Shown here: in pieces, positions 1 through 8,322 of the stretch
How positions within the stretch are numbered: the first letter of the stretch is position 1
How the letters are laid out: each line of letters starts with the position of its first letter
Assembly: GCA_963676355.1 (NCBI GenBank)
Contig: OY781093.1
Coordinates: 1,984,001-2,048,000 of the forward strand
Length of the DNA stretch: 64,000 bases
Reading direction: 5' to 3'
Source: JAGLOK01 sp963676355
GTDB taxonomy: Bacteria > Bacillota > Clostridia > Christensenellales > UMGS416
Made by a program: the position numbers and the translations under genes
Notes under the pieces: generated by a model
What the model saw: the letters and a program-made list of their open reading frames with translations, nothing else
The model's database searches: none
What the model was told of the DNA's origin: nothing

Positions 1-1
1 G

Positions 2-613
2 CTTGAGCGGATGAAGCTTACAGATATTGAAGAACACATTCTTGGAATGGAGCGTCATGACGACATACCCGGAAGCGAGATACCTGATATATTTTTTCGC
101 TATTTTAAATATGGCGAGAGTGCTCTTTTGAAAAAAGTGATTGAACATAATCTAAATGATATAGTGTCACTTGTAAAAATCTCCGGAGTGCTTGCTGAAA
201 CTTACGCCGCACCTCACGCGCTAGAATACAATGAGGACGCTTTGTGTGTTGCACGTACTTTGCTTCAAACAGGAGACTTGGAAGGCGCAAGCAGCATTTT
301 TGAGACGCTAAATGATGTGCTTTTTGATGCCAAGGCTGAGCTTGCCTATATAAACAAAAAAGCTGGTGAATATGAGCGCGCGCTTGCTCTTTTTAAACAG
401 CTTTCAGAAAGCACTCGGTTTTCAATTGAATATGATATTGAGATTGCAAAAATATATGAGCACAAACTTAGAAATTATGAACAGGCGGTAAATTATTCTA
501 AAACGGCTCGCGAGAAGATAATAAGCAATAGACTTTTAGGTCGAAGTTTAGATATAATGGACGATGTTGAAAAAAGAATTTTAAGACTAAATAAGAAGAT
601 AGGAAGGAAGTAA
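2..613 (+). CDS. YprB-like RNase H-fold exonuclease, C-terminal part with TPR tail (5' truncated by window edge)
   Basis: The reading frame is open to the left edge, so the ATG at 11 is probably internal and the gene starts outside the window. The first ~55 residues (LGMERHDDIPGSEIP, then YFRYF-like text and EHNLNDIVSL) match the end of the YprB-type RNase H-like (DEDDh) exonuclease domain. The H-x4-D pair in EHNLNDI would be the last catalytic motif. The rest is helical and TPR-like (paired A/Y/G positions around residues 85-165). The family is thought to be a 3'-5' exonuclease, but the substrate is not known to me. It is followed 2 bases later by a second TPR gene, so the two are probably one transcript. 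The domain call is from recalled family motifs. The earlier catalytic motifs cannot be checked because they lie off the window. Confidence 0.72.
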   Translation, partial: LERMKLTDIEEHILGMERHDDIPGSEIPDIFFRYFKYGESALLKKVIEHNLNDIVSLVKISGVLAETYAAPHALEYNEDALCVARTLLQTGDLEGASSIFETLNDVLFDAKAELAYINKKAGEYERALALFKQLSESTRFSIEYDIEIAKIYEHKLRNYEQAVNYSKTAREKIISNRLLGRSLDIMDDVEKRILRLNKKIGRK

Positions 614-615
614 TA

Positions 616-1329
616 ATGTCTTTTTTAGGAAATATGTTAGCTAATGGAGCTTATTTTAAACATTCACGTGGAGACTATGCAGAAGCTAAGAAAATGTATG
701 AAAGCGCAATTCAAAAAGGTGTGACAAAACCTGAACGCCTTACTGCATATGGAGTGCTTTTAATGCGCGAAGGCAACTACGAAGAAGCTATAAAAATGTT
801 TGATTCTGCAATCAGGCTAAAGCCAAACCAAACTGTGAGGTTAAAAACCAGAATGAACCGAGCAGTAGCCTACACTAAAGTGGGCGAGATTGATAAGGCT
901 AGGGCTGCATTGGAGCAGATACACCAGAAATTTCGCTCGGCAAGAGCATATGAAGCACTTGGATACTTTTATGTTATAACTGATGATCCCAAGGCTGAAG
1001 AATATAACCTTGAAGCACTAGATTATGACGATTCAAACTATGTGGTGCTTGATAATCTCTGTCAGTATTATATAGGCAAAGGCGATTATAAGACGGCTAG
1101 AGATTATGGTGAGAAAGCTTATCAGCTTGAAAAAGACAAAGTGGATATATTGTATCACTTGGCAATAATTGAAGCCCATGATAAAAATATGGACAAGGCA
1201 AAGAAATATTGCGAGGCAATGATGGATGCGCCTCTTACCGGACTAAGTGATATTACTGATGATAAAAGACGCAAAACTTATAAAAATATTGTTGGCGTCG
1301 AATATGAGTCGGAACAAATAGATAGTTAA
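616..1329 (+). CDS. Tetratricopeptide repeat protein
   Basis: The 237-residue protein is built almost entirely of TPR helices. Typical repeat positions are seen in GDYAEAKKMYESAI, GNYEEAIKMFDSAI, GEIDKARAALEQI and GDYKTARDYGEKAYQL. There is no signal peptide or membrane segment, so it is probably a cytoplasmic scaffold. The start has an AGGAAGG ribosome binding site a few bases upstream and lies 2 bases after the exonuclease gene. Cotranscription suggests a helper role for that enzyme or for a shared nucleic-acid process, which is inference only. A good intrinsic terminator follows. Confidence 0.75.
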   Translation: MSFLGNMLANGAYFKHSRGDYAEAKKMYESAIQKGVTKPERLTAYGVLLMREGNYEEAIKMFDSAIRLKPNQTVRLKTRMNRAVAYTKVGEIDKARAALEQIHQKFRSARAYEALGYFYVITDDPKAEEYNLEALDYDDSNYVVLDNLCQYYIGKGDYKTARDYGEKAYQLEKDKVDILYHLAIIEAHDKNMDKAKKYCEAMMDAPLTGLSDITDDKRRKTYKNIVGVEYESEQIDS

Positions 1330-1335
1330 GATGGA

Positions 1336-1360
1336 GCCGCATTTATGATGCGGCTTTTTC
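1336..1360 (+). terminator. Intrinsic terminator after TPR operon
   Basis: GCCGCAT (1336-1342) pairs with ATGCGGC (1348-1354) across a 5-base loop, followed by five T. It ends the exonuclease-TPR transcript and lies just before the SGNH hydrolase start. Confidence 0.85.
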
Positions 1361-1373
1361 ATAGGTGCAAATA

Positions 1374-1973
1374 ATGATAAAACCAAAAGTTGATTTAAAT
1401 AGATTTGAAGAAGAAGTTGTTATACTTGAAAATAGAGACGAACCAAATGGGGCTATTGTATTCTATGGAAGTTCTACATTCACTTTTTGGGGACACGACA
1501 AACTAAAGCAAGATATGAGCCCGATTGTGGTCGTAAACTGTGGATTTGGCGGCTCTACCGCCCATGATGCTCTGTATTATTATGATAGACTTATAGCTCC
1601 GATTAAACCCTCGAAGATTGTTTGGTATGAGGGTGATAATGACATAGCAAGCGGATATACAACAAACGAGATTATGGAGATAAGTAAGCTTGTATGGGAC
1701 AAATTAAGAGCTGATTTTCCGGGCATTGAGATAATTGTTTTGTCAGTTAAAAAATCAATTGCAAGGCAAGAATTTTGGGAGCAAATTAAAGAGGTTAACG
1801 AGGCTTATATTAATTATGCCAAAAAGGTAGATTATATTAAGGTTCTTGACCATAACACTATAACGATTGATGAAAAAGGCAATGCAGTTGAAGAAGTGTA
1901 CGTTGAAGATATGCTTCACTTTAATGAAAAGGGTTATAAGAAACTCAAAAAGCTAATAAAAGATTCAATTTGA
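1374..1973 (+). CDS. SGNH/GDSL-family hydrolase
   Basis: The protein has the blocks of the SGNH esterase/acylhydrolase fold: FYGSSTF around residue 33 (nucleophile serine block), GDND at 87-90 (GxND oxyanion block) and DMLHFNEKGY with the D179/H182 pair of the catalytic triad. There is no signal peptide, so it should act in the cytoplasm. The substrate is unknown; lipid, acyl-ester or carbohydrate acetyl groups are all possible for the family. The start is taken as ATG 1374 because AGGTG (1363-1367) sits 6 bases upstream. A GTG at 1365 is in frame but overlaps that site. The gene begins directly after a terminator, so it either has its own weak promoter or depends on read-through. Confidence 0.78.
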   Translation: MIKPKVDLNRFEEEVVILENRDEPNGAIVFYGSSTFTFWGHDKLKQDMSPIVVVNCGFGGSTAHDALYYYDRLIAPIKPSKIVWYEGDNDIASGYTTNEIMEISKLVWDKLRADFPGIEIIVLSVKKSIARQEFWEQIKEVNEAYINYAKKVDYIKVLDHNTITIDEKGNAVEEVYVEDMLHFNEKGYKKLKKLIKDSI

Positions 1974-2014
1974 TCAAACTGACTCTGAAAAGAAACAATT
2001 AGATAAAAAATGTA

Positions 2015-2023
2015 TGTTATAAT
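2015..2023 (+). promoter_or_regulatory. Extended -10 promoter of sensor kinase gene
   Basis: TGT followed by TATAAT (2018-2023) forms an extended -10 element 37 bases before the kinase start. No good -35 hexamer is visible, as expected for extended -10 promoters. Confidence 0.5.
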
Positions 2024-2059
2024 TAAAATCTACCAATTTTTTTGGGGGATTAAGGGTTT

Positions 2060-4105
2060 ATGAAGAAAAGGCTAATTATATTCATTTTGTCGGTGGGCGT
2101 TATTTCCATACTTCTTGCGATGGTTGTAATTGATTTTTTCGTGAGCAAAATCTACACTTCAAAAGAAATTGAAACTAACTTAGAAGCTGCTAAGGCAATA
2201 GCTTTGAATATAAATAATCGTGTGATAGATGCTAAGGACAGAGTAGAAAAAATTGCGAAATATCCTTCTATTTATGATGTAATCCATGAAAACTCCAAAG
2301 GATATGAAGGCAAAACAAAAGAAGAAATATCCAAAGAGATTGACATAAAGGATGAAAAGTGGCTTGCGGCATCCGGCGAAAATGATGTTTTTGTAAAGAA
2401 CTATCTAAACAATAGCGCAAGTCAGATTCTTTTGCTTGAAAAAGACATGTTCTCAAATTATTTCGAAGAAATCTTTCTAACAAATGTTTATGGCGAGATG
2501 ATTGCCACAACTTCATATTTATCAAATCTTAATCAGGCAGGCGAATATTGGTGGGAGGCAGCATATAACAACGGCAAAGGCCAGCTGTATATTGACGACA
2601 GAGGACTTGATTTGAGCTCCGGAAAATTTGTTGTGGGAGTGGCTGCTCCTGTTTATGATGAAGGAAAAGTCGTTGGCGTATTAAAAGCAAATCTAAGCGC
2701 GGAAACTTTTTTTCTAAGTGAAATAAAAGGATTTCTCGAAAATTATTCAAATACAGAAATTTACGTTGTAAGGACCGGTGGATATACAATCTATGGGAGT
2801 CAAAACGGGATTCTTCCGCAAATAGAAACAGGGGAGATAGCACTTTCTTCTGAAAAAGCCTATCAGACCTTTAGATATAAGAGGGAAGATGGAAATGAGT
2901 ATATTGTAAGCACTGCAATTGTAAGCTCTGTTTTTGAGGAAAATGACATCGCATTTGGTAGTAGAGTAAATTCAAATGATAGCATGTACGGCATTGATGA
3001 AGGCGAGAAGTGGCATGTGATATATGTCACACCAATGGATAACATAACTTATTTTTCAAGTGCGTTATTTAGCGGATTGTTTGTGATCTTGTTATTATTG
3101 CTTTGTCTTGGTTTGGCATTTGCAGTTATGTATATTTCAAAGGTAACAAATCCTATCATAGAGCTTGCAGATGCGGCGGAAATTATAGGACATGGGAATC
3201 TGGATTACAAAATCGAAGTAAATTCAAAGTATGAAATCAAAAAGCTTGAGCAGACTATGAATCAAATGGTTGAAAATCTTAAAATAACTTTGGCATCAAG
3301 AGATGAACTTGAAAATGAAATGAAAATGCGCGAGAAGATGCAAAAAGAAAGAGATGAAATCTCAAAGCATCTTGCAAGCCAGCAAAAGATGGAGGCAATC
3401 GGAACCCTTGCAAGTGGTGTGGCACATGAAATAAATAACCCGTTGAACGGAATTATAAATTATGCACAGATTATAATAGATTCGCAACATCAAACGGACG
3501 ATACAAAAAAACTGGCGTATGAAATAATTGATGAGTCGAAAAGAGTTTCGCATATTGTGAAAAATTTAATCAATTTTTCAACACATACTACAGGTCATTT
3601 TTCACGTGTTGATGTAAAGGAATTGATATCTGAATGTCTTGAGCTGATTTCAACTCAAGCAATGGAAAAACAGATTGTTATTGATGTGGATATACAAGAG
3701 GGGATAAACTCATTAGATTGCAGACCACAGCAGCTAAAGCAGGTTATAATAAACCTTATTACAAACTCTATTGAATCTTTAAACAAAAAATATAAAACAG
3801 ATGATAAGAACAAAATAGTTAAGATAACAGTTAAAGAAATTAAGAGAGATAAAGAGCCATGGATTCAAATTTCTGTTATAGATAAAGGCGCTGGTATTCC
3901 GAGTAAAATTCAAGAAAAAATATTTGAACCGTTTTTTACTACTAAAAACAGGGCAAATGGAATTGGATTGGGTCTATACGTGAGCCATAGCATTATTCAT
4001 GAACAAGGCGGTATATTAACGTTTTTAAGTGAAGAGGGGATAGGTTCATCTTTTATAATAATGTTGCCTATAATAAATCCTATGAAAAAAGATATTTTAA
4101 AGTGA
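2060..4105 (+). CDS. Membrane sensor histidine kinase (Cache-like sensor, HAMP, HisKA, HATPase)
   Basis: A membrane-anchor helix (about residues 4-27) is followed by a ~300-residue extracellular region of dCache type and a second membrane helix (about 333-356). A HAMP segment starting KVTNPIIELADAAEIIG follows, then a coiled coil, a HisKA box with phospho-accepting His456 in GVAHEINNPL, and an ATPase domain with NLITNSIESL (N box), DKGAGIP (G1) and GIGLGLYVSHSI (G2). It should sense a small external ligand and phosphorylate a response regulator. No regulator gene is adjacent, so this is an orphan kinase; the neighbours are an SGNH hydrolase and a convergent DUF134 gene. The ligand cannot be predicted. 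The class with AHEINNPL resembles NtrB-like kinases, but the partner is unknown. Confidence 0.85.
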   Translation: MKKRLIIFILSVGVISILLAMVVIDFFVSKIYTSKEIETNLEAAKAIALNINNRVIDAKDRVEKIAKYPSIYDVIHENSKGYEGKTKEEISKEIDIKDEKWLAASGENDVFVKNYLNNSASQILLLEKDMFSNYFEEIFLTNVYGEMIATTSYLSNLNQAGEYWWEAAYNNGKGQLYIDDRGLDLSSGKFVVGVAAPVYDEGKVVGVLKANLSAETFFLSEIKGFLENYSNTEIYVVRTGGYTIYGSQNGILPQIETGEIALSSEKAYQTFRYKREDGNEYIVSTAIVSSVFEENDIAFGSRVNSNDSMYGIDEGEKWHVIYVTPMDNITYFSSALFSGLFVILLLLLCLGLAFAVMYISKVTNPIIELADAAEIIGHGNLDYKIEVNSKYEIKKLEQTMNQMVENLKITLASRDELENEMKMREKMQKERDEISKHLASQQKMEAIGTLASGVAHEINNPLNGIINYAQIIIDSQHQTDDTKKLAYEIIDESKRVSHIVKNLINFSTHTTGHFSRVDVKELISECLELISTQAMEKQIVIDVDIQEGINSLDCRPQQLKQVIINLITNSIESLNKKYKTDDKNKIVKITVKEIKRDKEPWIQISVIDKGAGIPSKIQEKIFEPFFTTKNRANGIGLGLYVSHSIIHEQGGILTFLSEEGIGSSFIIMLPIINPMKKDILK

Positions 4106-4110
4106 GTGGA

Positions 4111-4461
4111 TTATCTTTTTCTGCAACGATGTCTGTGGCATCTGCCGGGTGAGTTTTTTCGTTCTTGATCGTTATATAAAGTAAAGTCGCCACCTTCAAT
4201 TTTTATTATTTTTGAAGTAACCATCGCTTCGGCTATCTTGCTTCTTGCATCGCTATATATTTTTTGCACAGTGGTGCGTGCAACTCCCATGCTTTTTGAG
4301 CACTCTTCCTGAGACATTCCAACATAATCCATAAGGCGAAATACCTCAAACTCATCAACTGTTATGATGACACATTCTGCATTATCGCTAACTGGATGCG
4401 GAACAAACATGCGCGATTCCGGCATGCAGCAAACTCTTCTTGGTTTCACTGGTCTTGGCAT
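4111..4461 (-). CDS. DUF134 (UPF0251) family putative DNA-binding protein
   Basis: The start MPRPVKPRRVCCMPESRMF and a helix-turn-helix resembling sigma-70 region 4 (GMSQEECSKSMGVARTTVQ, about residues 50-70) place it in the DUF134/UPF0251 family. A CCM cysteine pair sits near the N-terminus, and the tail is basic with histidines (RCHRHRCRKR), possibly metal-binding. Known members often sit beside DUF5320 and NifX/NifB-like metal-cluster proteins, and here DUF5320 is directly upstream on the same strand. A role as a local transcription regulator is plausible but unproven. It ends 6 bases from the convergent kinase gene. Confidence 0.82.
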   Translation of the reverse strand: MPRPVKPRRVCCMPESRMFVPHPVSDNAECVIITVDEFEVFRLMDYVGMSQEECSKSMGVARTTVQKIYSDARSKIAEAMVTSKIIKIEGGDFTLYNDQERKNSPGRCHRHRCRKR

Positions 4462-4523
4462 AATTCCCTCATAAAAATTAAGGCAAAGCGTCCTCTGCCT
4501 TATTATATTTTAACTTAAACTAA

Positions 4524-4781
4524 TTATAGCTCATCAATGGATTTTTGCAAGTCTTCAAGCTCACGCTCAAGATAGGCTTTGCGTTCACTTAGGATTTCTT
4601 TTTTGTCTTCATTGGAGATCTCAGGCAAATATCCTTGCCCAAAACCATAGTGGTCGCGCCCAGCGCCTCTGAATGCTCTACCGCCGCGCTTGCCATGTCT
4701 TGTACCATCACAACATGGACCAAATCCACGACCTGTCATGGGTCCTTGTCCGAGGGGACCTTGTGCATTTCTTCCCGGCAT
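4524..4781 (-). CDS. DUF5320 family protein
   Basis: The N-terminus MPGRNAQGPLGQGPMTGRG is the glycine-rich signature of DUF5320. The C-terminal half is a charged coiled coil (residues ~50-85). A strong AAGGAGGTG site (minus strand, 4796-4787) precedes the ATG. The biochemical function is unknown. Family members cluster with dinitrogenase iron-molybdenum cofactor-like proteins and Mrp ATPases, which hints at metal or Fe-S handling. It leads a two-gene operon with DUF134, driven by a promoter with two copies of a palindrome. Confidence 0.8.
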   Translation of the reverse strand: MPGRNAQGPLGQGPMTGRGFGPCCDGTRHGKRGGRAFRGAGRDHYGFGQGYLPEISNEDKKEILSERKAYLERELEDLQKSIDEL

Positions 4782-4804
4782 AATTACACCTCCTTTCGAT
4801 TAAT

Positions 4805-4855
4805 GACATATGTCGAATACATCTTTTATTATACACAGTATATAACATATGTCAA
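4805..4855 (-). promoter_or_regulatory. Promoter of DUF5320-DUF134 with two ACATATGT palindromes
   Basis: On the minus strand TTGACA (4855-4850) and TATAAT (4833-4828) are 16 bases apart. The 8-base palindrome ACATATGT occurs twice: overlapping the -35 box (within TTGACATATGTT) and downstream of the -10 (GACATATGTC at 4814-4805). Paired operator copies bracketing a promoter fit repression, perhaps by the DUF134 helix-turn-helix protein; that link is inference. Confidence 0.6.
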
Positions 4856-4867
4856 TAACAAAATAAA

Positions 4868-4890
4868 TAAAAAAGCCGGTATAACCGGCT
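4868..4890 (-). terminator. Intrinsic terminator of the penicillin-binding protein gene
   Basis: AGCCGGT and ACCGGCT (4874-4880 and 4884-4890) form a 7-bp stem with a 3-base loop. Read on the minus strand it is followed by a T-run (complement of 4868-4874), just after the PBP stop codon. Confidence 0.85.
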
Positions 4891-4904
4891 TATAGATATT
4901 AATT

Positions 4905-7900
4905 TTAAGTAGTGGGTGTTGGTGTAGGTTCAGCTGATGCCGTTGGTGTGGGTTCAGCTGACGCTGTAGGTGTAGGTGACGGCGAAGGCTCCAGCGGCGG
5001 GGTCGGGCTGGCAGTGGGAACGCCTGCGACAATCGGATCTAAATAATCGGTTTTAAGCGCTTGCAGTTTGCTATGCGCTGTTGTTATGTTTGCCAAATTA
5101 AATGTATCCATGGCTGCTTTTAAGTCGTTAATAGCGCCATTTGCCAATCCTTTTATCTCATCATCAATATAGCTATTGTAATTTACAAGAAGAATTTCTG
5201 TTTGGTCTATTAAGTTCTGAGCCTGCAATAACGCGTCATCAATTAAAACCTTATTATCATACCACTGCTGTGTGTGAATCGGGCAGAACATGTGAGCATA
5301 GTCAGGATTATTTGGATTAAATAAACTCATATCATCAGGAAGTCCGCGAAGCGCATTGGGGAAGTATTCAGCAAATTCTTCATCAGTGAGCTGATTTGCA
5401 GGGTGATCCTGCGGTATTCTAATATAAGAGTACGGGTCAGTTTGCGAGCCGAAGTGGCAAAATTGTGTTTCAAGCTTGCCAGACTCAAGGCATATCCTTC
5501 CTTCATAATGCATGTCGCATTCTTCGGTGGGTACATTTTCAGGAAGCATCCAGTCGACAACGGGTTCAAGACCGGCACCGTCATGCAGACATGCATCTGT
5601 TATAAGCTTTCCGGATACTGGACAGGTTTTAACCCTTACCAGACCGAATGATGCTGGATCATCGGATATAATTGGCCTGTCTGAAAGGTCATAGGTCTCG
5701 TGAATCTTGCTCATAAAGTCCTGCCATAATGGGGCGGCAGAGCCACCGCCGGTTGAGTTTTTAGCAAGAGGCTTGTTAGAATCGTGACCTATCCATATCG
5801 CGGCTGTGTAGTATGGCGTTATGCCTGAAAAATACACACCTTTGTATCCTCCGTTTGTGCCGGTTTTTCCGGCAACTGTCATACCGTCTATCCTTGCATT
5901 TCTTCCGGTACCTCTTGTCACTACATCTTCCATCATGTCAACAAGCATCCAAGAAGTGGATTCTTTAAAAACTTGTCTTTTTGTCTGCATGTTTGAAGCC
6001 GTTGCATCAAGCAGTACATTGCCGTTGGAGTCAACAACTTTTGTAAATGCGATGGGTTCAATGTATGTTCCTGCGTTTCCGATAGCTCCATATGCTACTG
6101 CCATATCAAGTACACGGATTCCGCTTGTGCCAAGCGCAAGACCAGAACCATCTTTATTAACAGATTTAGTGTCGATGCCCAAGGCTTCTATTGTTCCGTA
6201 TGAATCATCTAAATTTACGAAATTTAAAAGTATATTGGCAGCAGCGTTATTTACCGAGCGATACAATGCTTCGCGCATTGTAATGACTCCTGAAAAAGTT
6301 CCGCCGTAGTTGTCGGGGTATCCCTCATCTGTGTTCCAGCCTTCAATGGGCAATGGCAGATCTAAAACTATAGATGCAGGTGACATGCCTTTTTCAAGCG
6401 CAGGTCCGTATACAGCAAGAGGTTTTATGGAAGAGCCGACAGGAAGATATGAATCTACCGCACGGTTTAGAGCTTTTTTAACTTGAGGCTGCTGACGTCC
6501 TCCAACGATTGCTTTAAGCTGGCCTGTGTGATAATCATATACAACGGCAGCAGCTTGTGGCTGGACAAGCTCCTGATAGGAGCCGTCTTGATTTTGCACA
6601 AGCACGCTAGAATCGCTTTCATAGCTTGTTTTGGGATATTTATCCCAATTATAAAGAGAATTTTCTACAGTTTGCTGTATTGTAGGATCAACAGTTGTAT
6701 ATATGTGATAGCCGCTTGTTCTAAGCTCGCTTTCGATCATATTACGGTTTGTTGCGTTATTTTCAAGGTTGCGCTGGCGAATGAAATGCGCGACAACATC
6801 ATCAATAGCATATTCAAGGAAATACGGCATGTCATACATCTTTTGCTTGGGGCTGGATTCTATGATAAATACCTGCTCATTTATAGCCGCTTCATAGTCT
6901 GATTGAGATATATATCCGTTTTTGTACATACGCCTTAAAACTAGGTTTGTGCGATCGTCAGTTCTTTCGGGCGTATTTCTTGAATAATAATTAGTACGTG
7001 GATTAAACCAATATGAGCTGTTTGCAATACCTGCAAGCATTGCGCATTCACGTATTGAAAGCTCATTTAATTCTTTTCCAAAATAGTCTCTAGCTGCGGC
7101 TTTAACGCCGTAGTTGCCAGAGCCTAGATTTATTGTGTTCATATAAGAGGCGAGTATTTCGTCTTTATCATATTTTTCTTCAAGCTGAATGGCAAGATAA
7201 GCTTCTTGCAGCTTTCTCTTATATGTCTGCTCAGAAGAGAGTATCTTAAGCTTTATAAGCTGTTGGGTGATTGTTGAGCCGCCTTGGGTGGTGTCAGTTC
7301 TTAGGTTGCTAAAAAATGCACCCGCAATACGTTTAATGTCAATACCATTATGTGTATAAAAGCGTTCATCCTCAACTGCGACAAAGGCTGACATTAATAA
7401 AGCGGGGAGCTCGTCCACTGAAGCTGAGATTCTATTTTCAAGACCTACAAAGCTTGTGACAAGATTGCCGTTGCCGTCGTATATAAATGAGGTTTCATCT
7501 AAATTTTCGATTTTTGTTAAGTCAAGCTCCGGAGTTGTATCAACATAGGCATTTGCTATTCCTTGAATAACACCCAATCCAGAGGATGCGCCTATAAGCA
7601 TAAGAGCAATAAGTATTTTAAGAAGCGACATTAAAACAGAGGTAAAAAAGCTTCTGGGTTTTTGACGTTTCTTAAAAATATGTCCTAATCTATGCTCATG
7701 CTTTTCATGTGTATGGTTGTCTGGCTCTAAATCAGCCAAAGGCGCTGGGGAGGCGTATGTTTTTTCCTGAAGATAGTCGGGCACTCGTTCAAAGCGCATG
7801 GTGCTATCTTCATCAAACTGTGAAGGCTCCTCATCGTTAAAGTCTGTGTTGATTCTGCTTCTGCGGTCTCTTGTAAAGGTTCGCATCTGCTCCACAGGCT

Positions 7901-8147
7901 CGTTCGTGTATTCATCATTTCGCATGCTGTTTTTTTGAGCTCGCTTAGGAGGAGGCCCAAGTTTGAATATTCTTCGGACGAAAGCATCATATTTCTTAAA
8001 TGCTCTACCGAAAAATGCGCCTATATCTTTTAACAAGCGCTTAATATCACCAAGCAACTTTTCTAAAAAGCTTGGTTCTGGTTCTTTATTGTTGATATTA
8101 ACAGCGTTTCTATGTCTATATCGGTCGTTCGGTCTTTTTTCGCTCAC
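4905..8147 (-). CDS. Class A penicillin-binding protein (PBP1A family, transglycosylase/transpeptidase)
   Basis: This bifunctional peptidoglycan synthase polymerises lipid II and cross-links stem peptides outside the membrane. A long charged cytoplasmic region (residues ~1-160) precedes one membrane helix (~163-190). The GT51 glycosyltransferase domain shows EDERFYTHNGID and GGSTITQQLIK. The transpeptidase domain has SSIK (Ser572), SVNNA and KTGTNGG. After it come a cysteine-containing segment, a helical segment and a Pro/Thr/Ser-rich tail of ~45 residues with an 8-residue repeat. The start is set at GTG 8147, 9 bases after AGGAGG; the in-frame TTG nine bases further upstream abuts that site and is unlikely. 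At ~1080 residues it is long for the family because of the N- and C-terminal extensions. It is a single-gene transcript with its own terminator. Confidence 0.92.
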   Translation of the reverse strand: MSEKRPNDRYRHRNAVNINNKEPEPSFLEKLLGDIKRLLKDIGAFFGRAFKKYDAFVRRIFKLGPPPKRAQKNSMRNDEYTNEPVEQMRTFTRDRRSRINTDFNDEEPSQFDEDSTMRFERVPDYLQEKTYASPAPLADLEPDNHTHEKHEHRLGHIFKKRQKPRSFFTSVLMSLLKILIALMLIGASSGLGVIQGIANAYVDTTPELDLTKIENLDETSFIYDGNGNLVTSFVGLENRISASVDELPALLMSAFVAVEDERFYTHNGIDIKRIAGAFFSNLRTDTTQGGSTITQQLIKLKILSSEQTYKRKLQEAYLAIQLEEKYDKDEILASYMNTINLGSGNYGVKAAARDYFGKELNELSIRECAMLAGIANSSYWFNPRTNYYSRNTPERTDDRTNLVLRRMYKNGYISQSDYEAAINEQVFIIESSPKQKMYDMPYFLEYAIDDVVAHFIRQRNLENNATNRNMIESELRTSGYHIYTTVDPTIQQTVENSLYNWDKYPKTSYESDSSVLVQNQDGSYQELVQPQAAAVVYDYHTGQLKAIVGGRQQPQVKKALNRAVDSYLPVGSSIKPLAVYGPALEKGMSPASIVLDLPLPIEGWNTDEGYPDNYGGTFSGVITMREALYRSVNNAAANILLNFVNLDDSYGTIEALGIDTKSVNKDGSGLALGTSGIRVLDMAVAYGAIGNAGTYIEPIAFTKVVDSNGNVLLDATASNMQTKRQVFKESTSWMLVDMMEDVVTRGTGRNARIDGMTVAGKTGTNGGYKGVYFSGITPYYTAAIWIGHDSNKPLAKNSTGGGSAAPLWQDFMSKIHETYDLSDRPIISDDPASFGLVRVKTCPVSGKLITDACLHDGAGLEPVVDWMLPENVPTEECDMHYEGRICLESGKLETQFCHFGSQTDPYSYIRIPQDHPANQLTDEEFAEYFPNALRGLPDDMSLFNPNNPDYAHMFCPIHTQQWYDNKVLIDDALLQAQNLIDQTEILLVNYNSYIDDEIKGLANGAINDLKAAMDTFNLANITTAHSKLQALKTDYLDPIVAGVPTASPTPPLEPSPSPTPTASAEPTPTASAEPTPTPTT
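4921..4968 (-). repeat. Two copies of a 24-bp tandem repeat coding for the PBP tail
   Basis: The unit GGTGTAGGTTCAGCTGATGC plus four more bases occurs twice with a few differences. It encodes the repeated TASAEPTP element of the proline/threonine-rich C-terminus, and such repeats tend to vary in number between strains. Confidence 0.75.
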
Positions 8148-8289
8148 GCCAAACAACCTCCTTATTTATTATTTCAAAAATCTTTAATATTATAAACGAT
8201 ATTTGGTAAATTTGAAAGTGTGGTAATTTATCGTTTACAAATAGAAAGTAAAAAATGGGAAAATGCTTTATAAATAGTATTAAATAGGA

Positions 8290-8295
8290 TACAAT
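8290..8295 (+). promoter_or_regulatory. Putative -10 box of membrane protein pair
   Basis: TACAAT lies 27 bases before the first gene of the pair, with AAGGAG (8312-8317) as ribosome binding site. The -35 region is not convincing. Confidence 0.35.
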
Positions 8296-8322
8296 GTTAA
8301 AACTATGATTTAAGGAGAAGTA

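Noticed and set aside
4921..4968. Possible CRISPR-like short repeats
   Set aside because: Only two adjacent 24-bp units without spacers, and they encode a protein repeat.
6483..6902. 139-residue plus-strand frame within the penicillin-binding protein gene
   Set aside because: It is antisense to the catalytic region of a clear gene, has no ribosome site and no recognisable domain.
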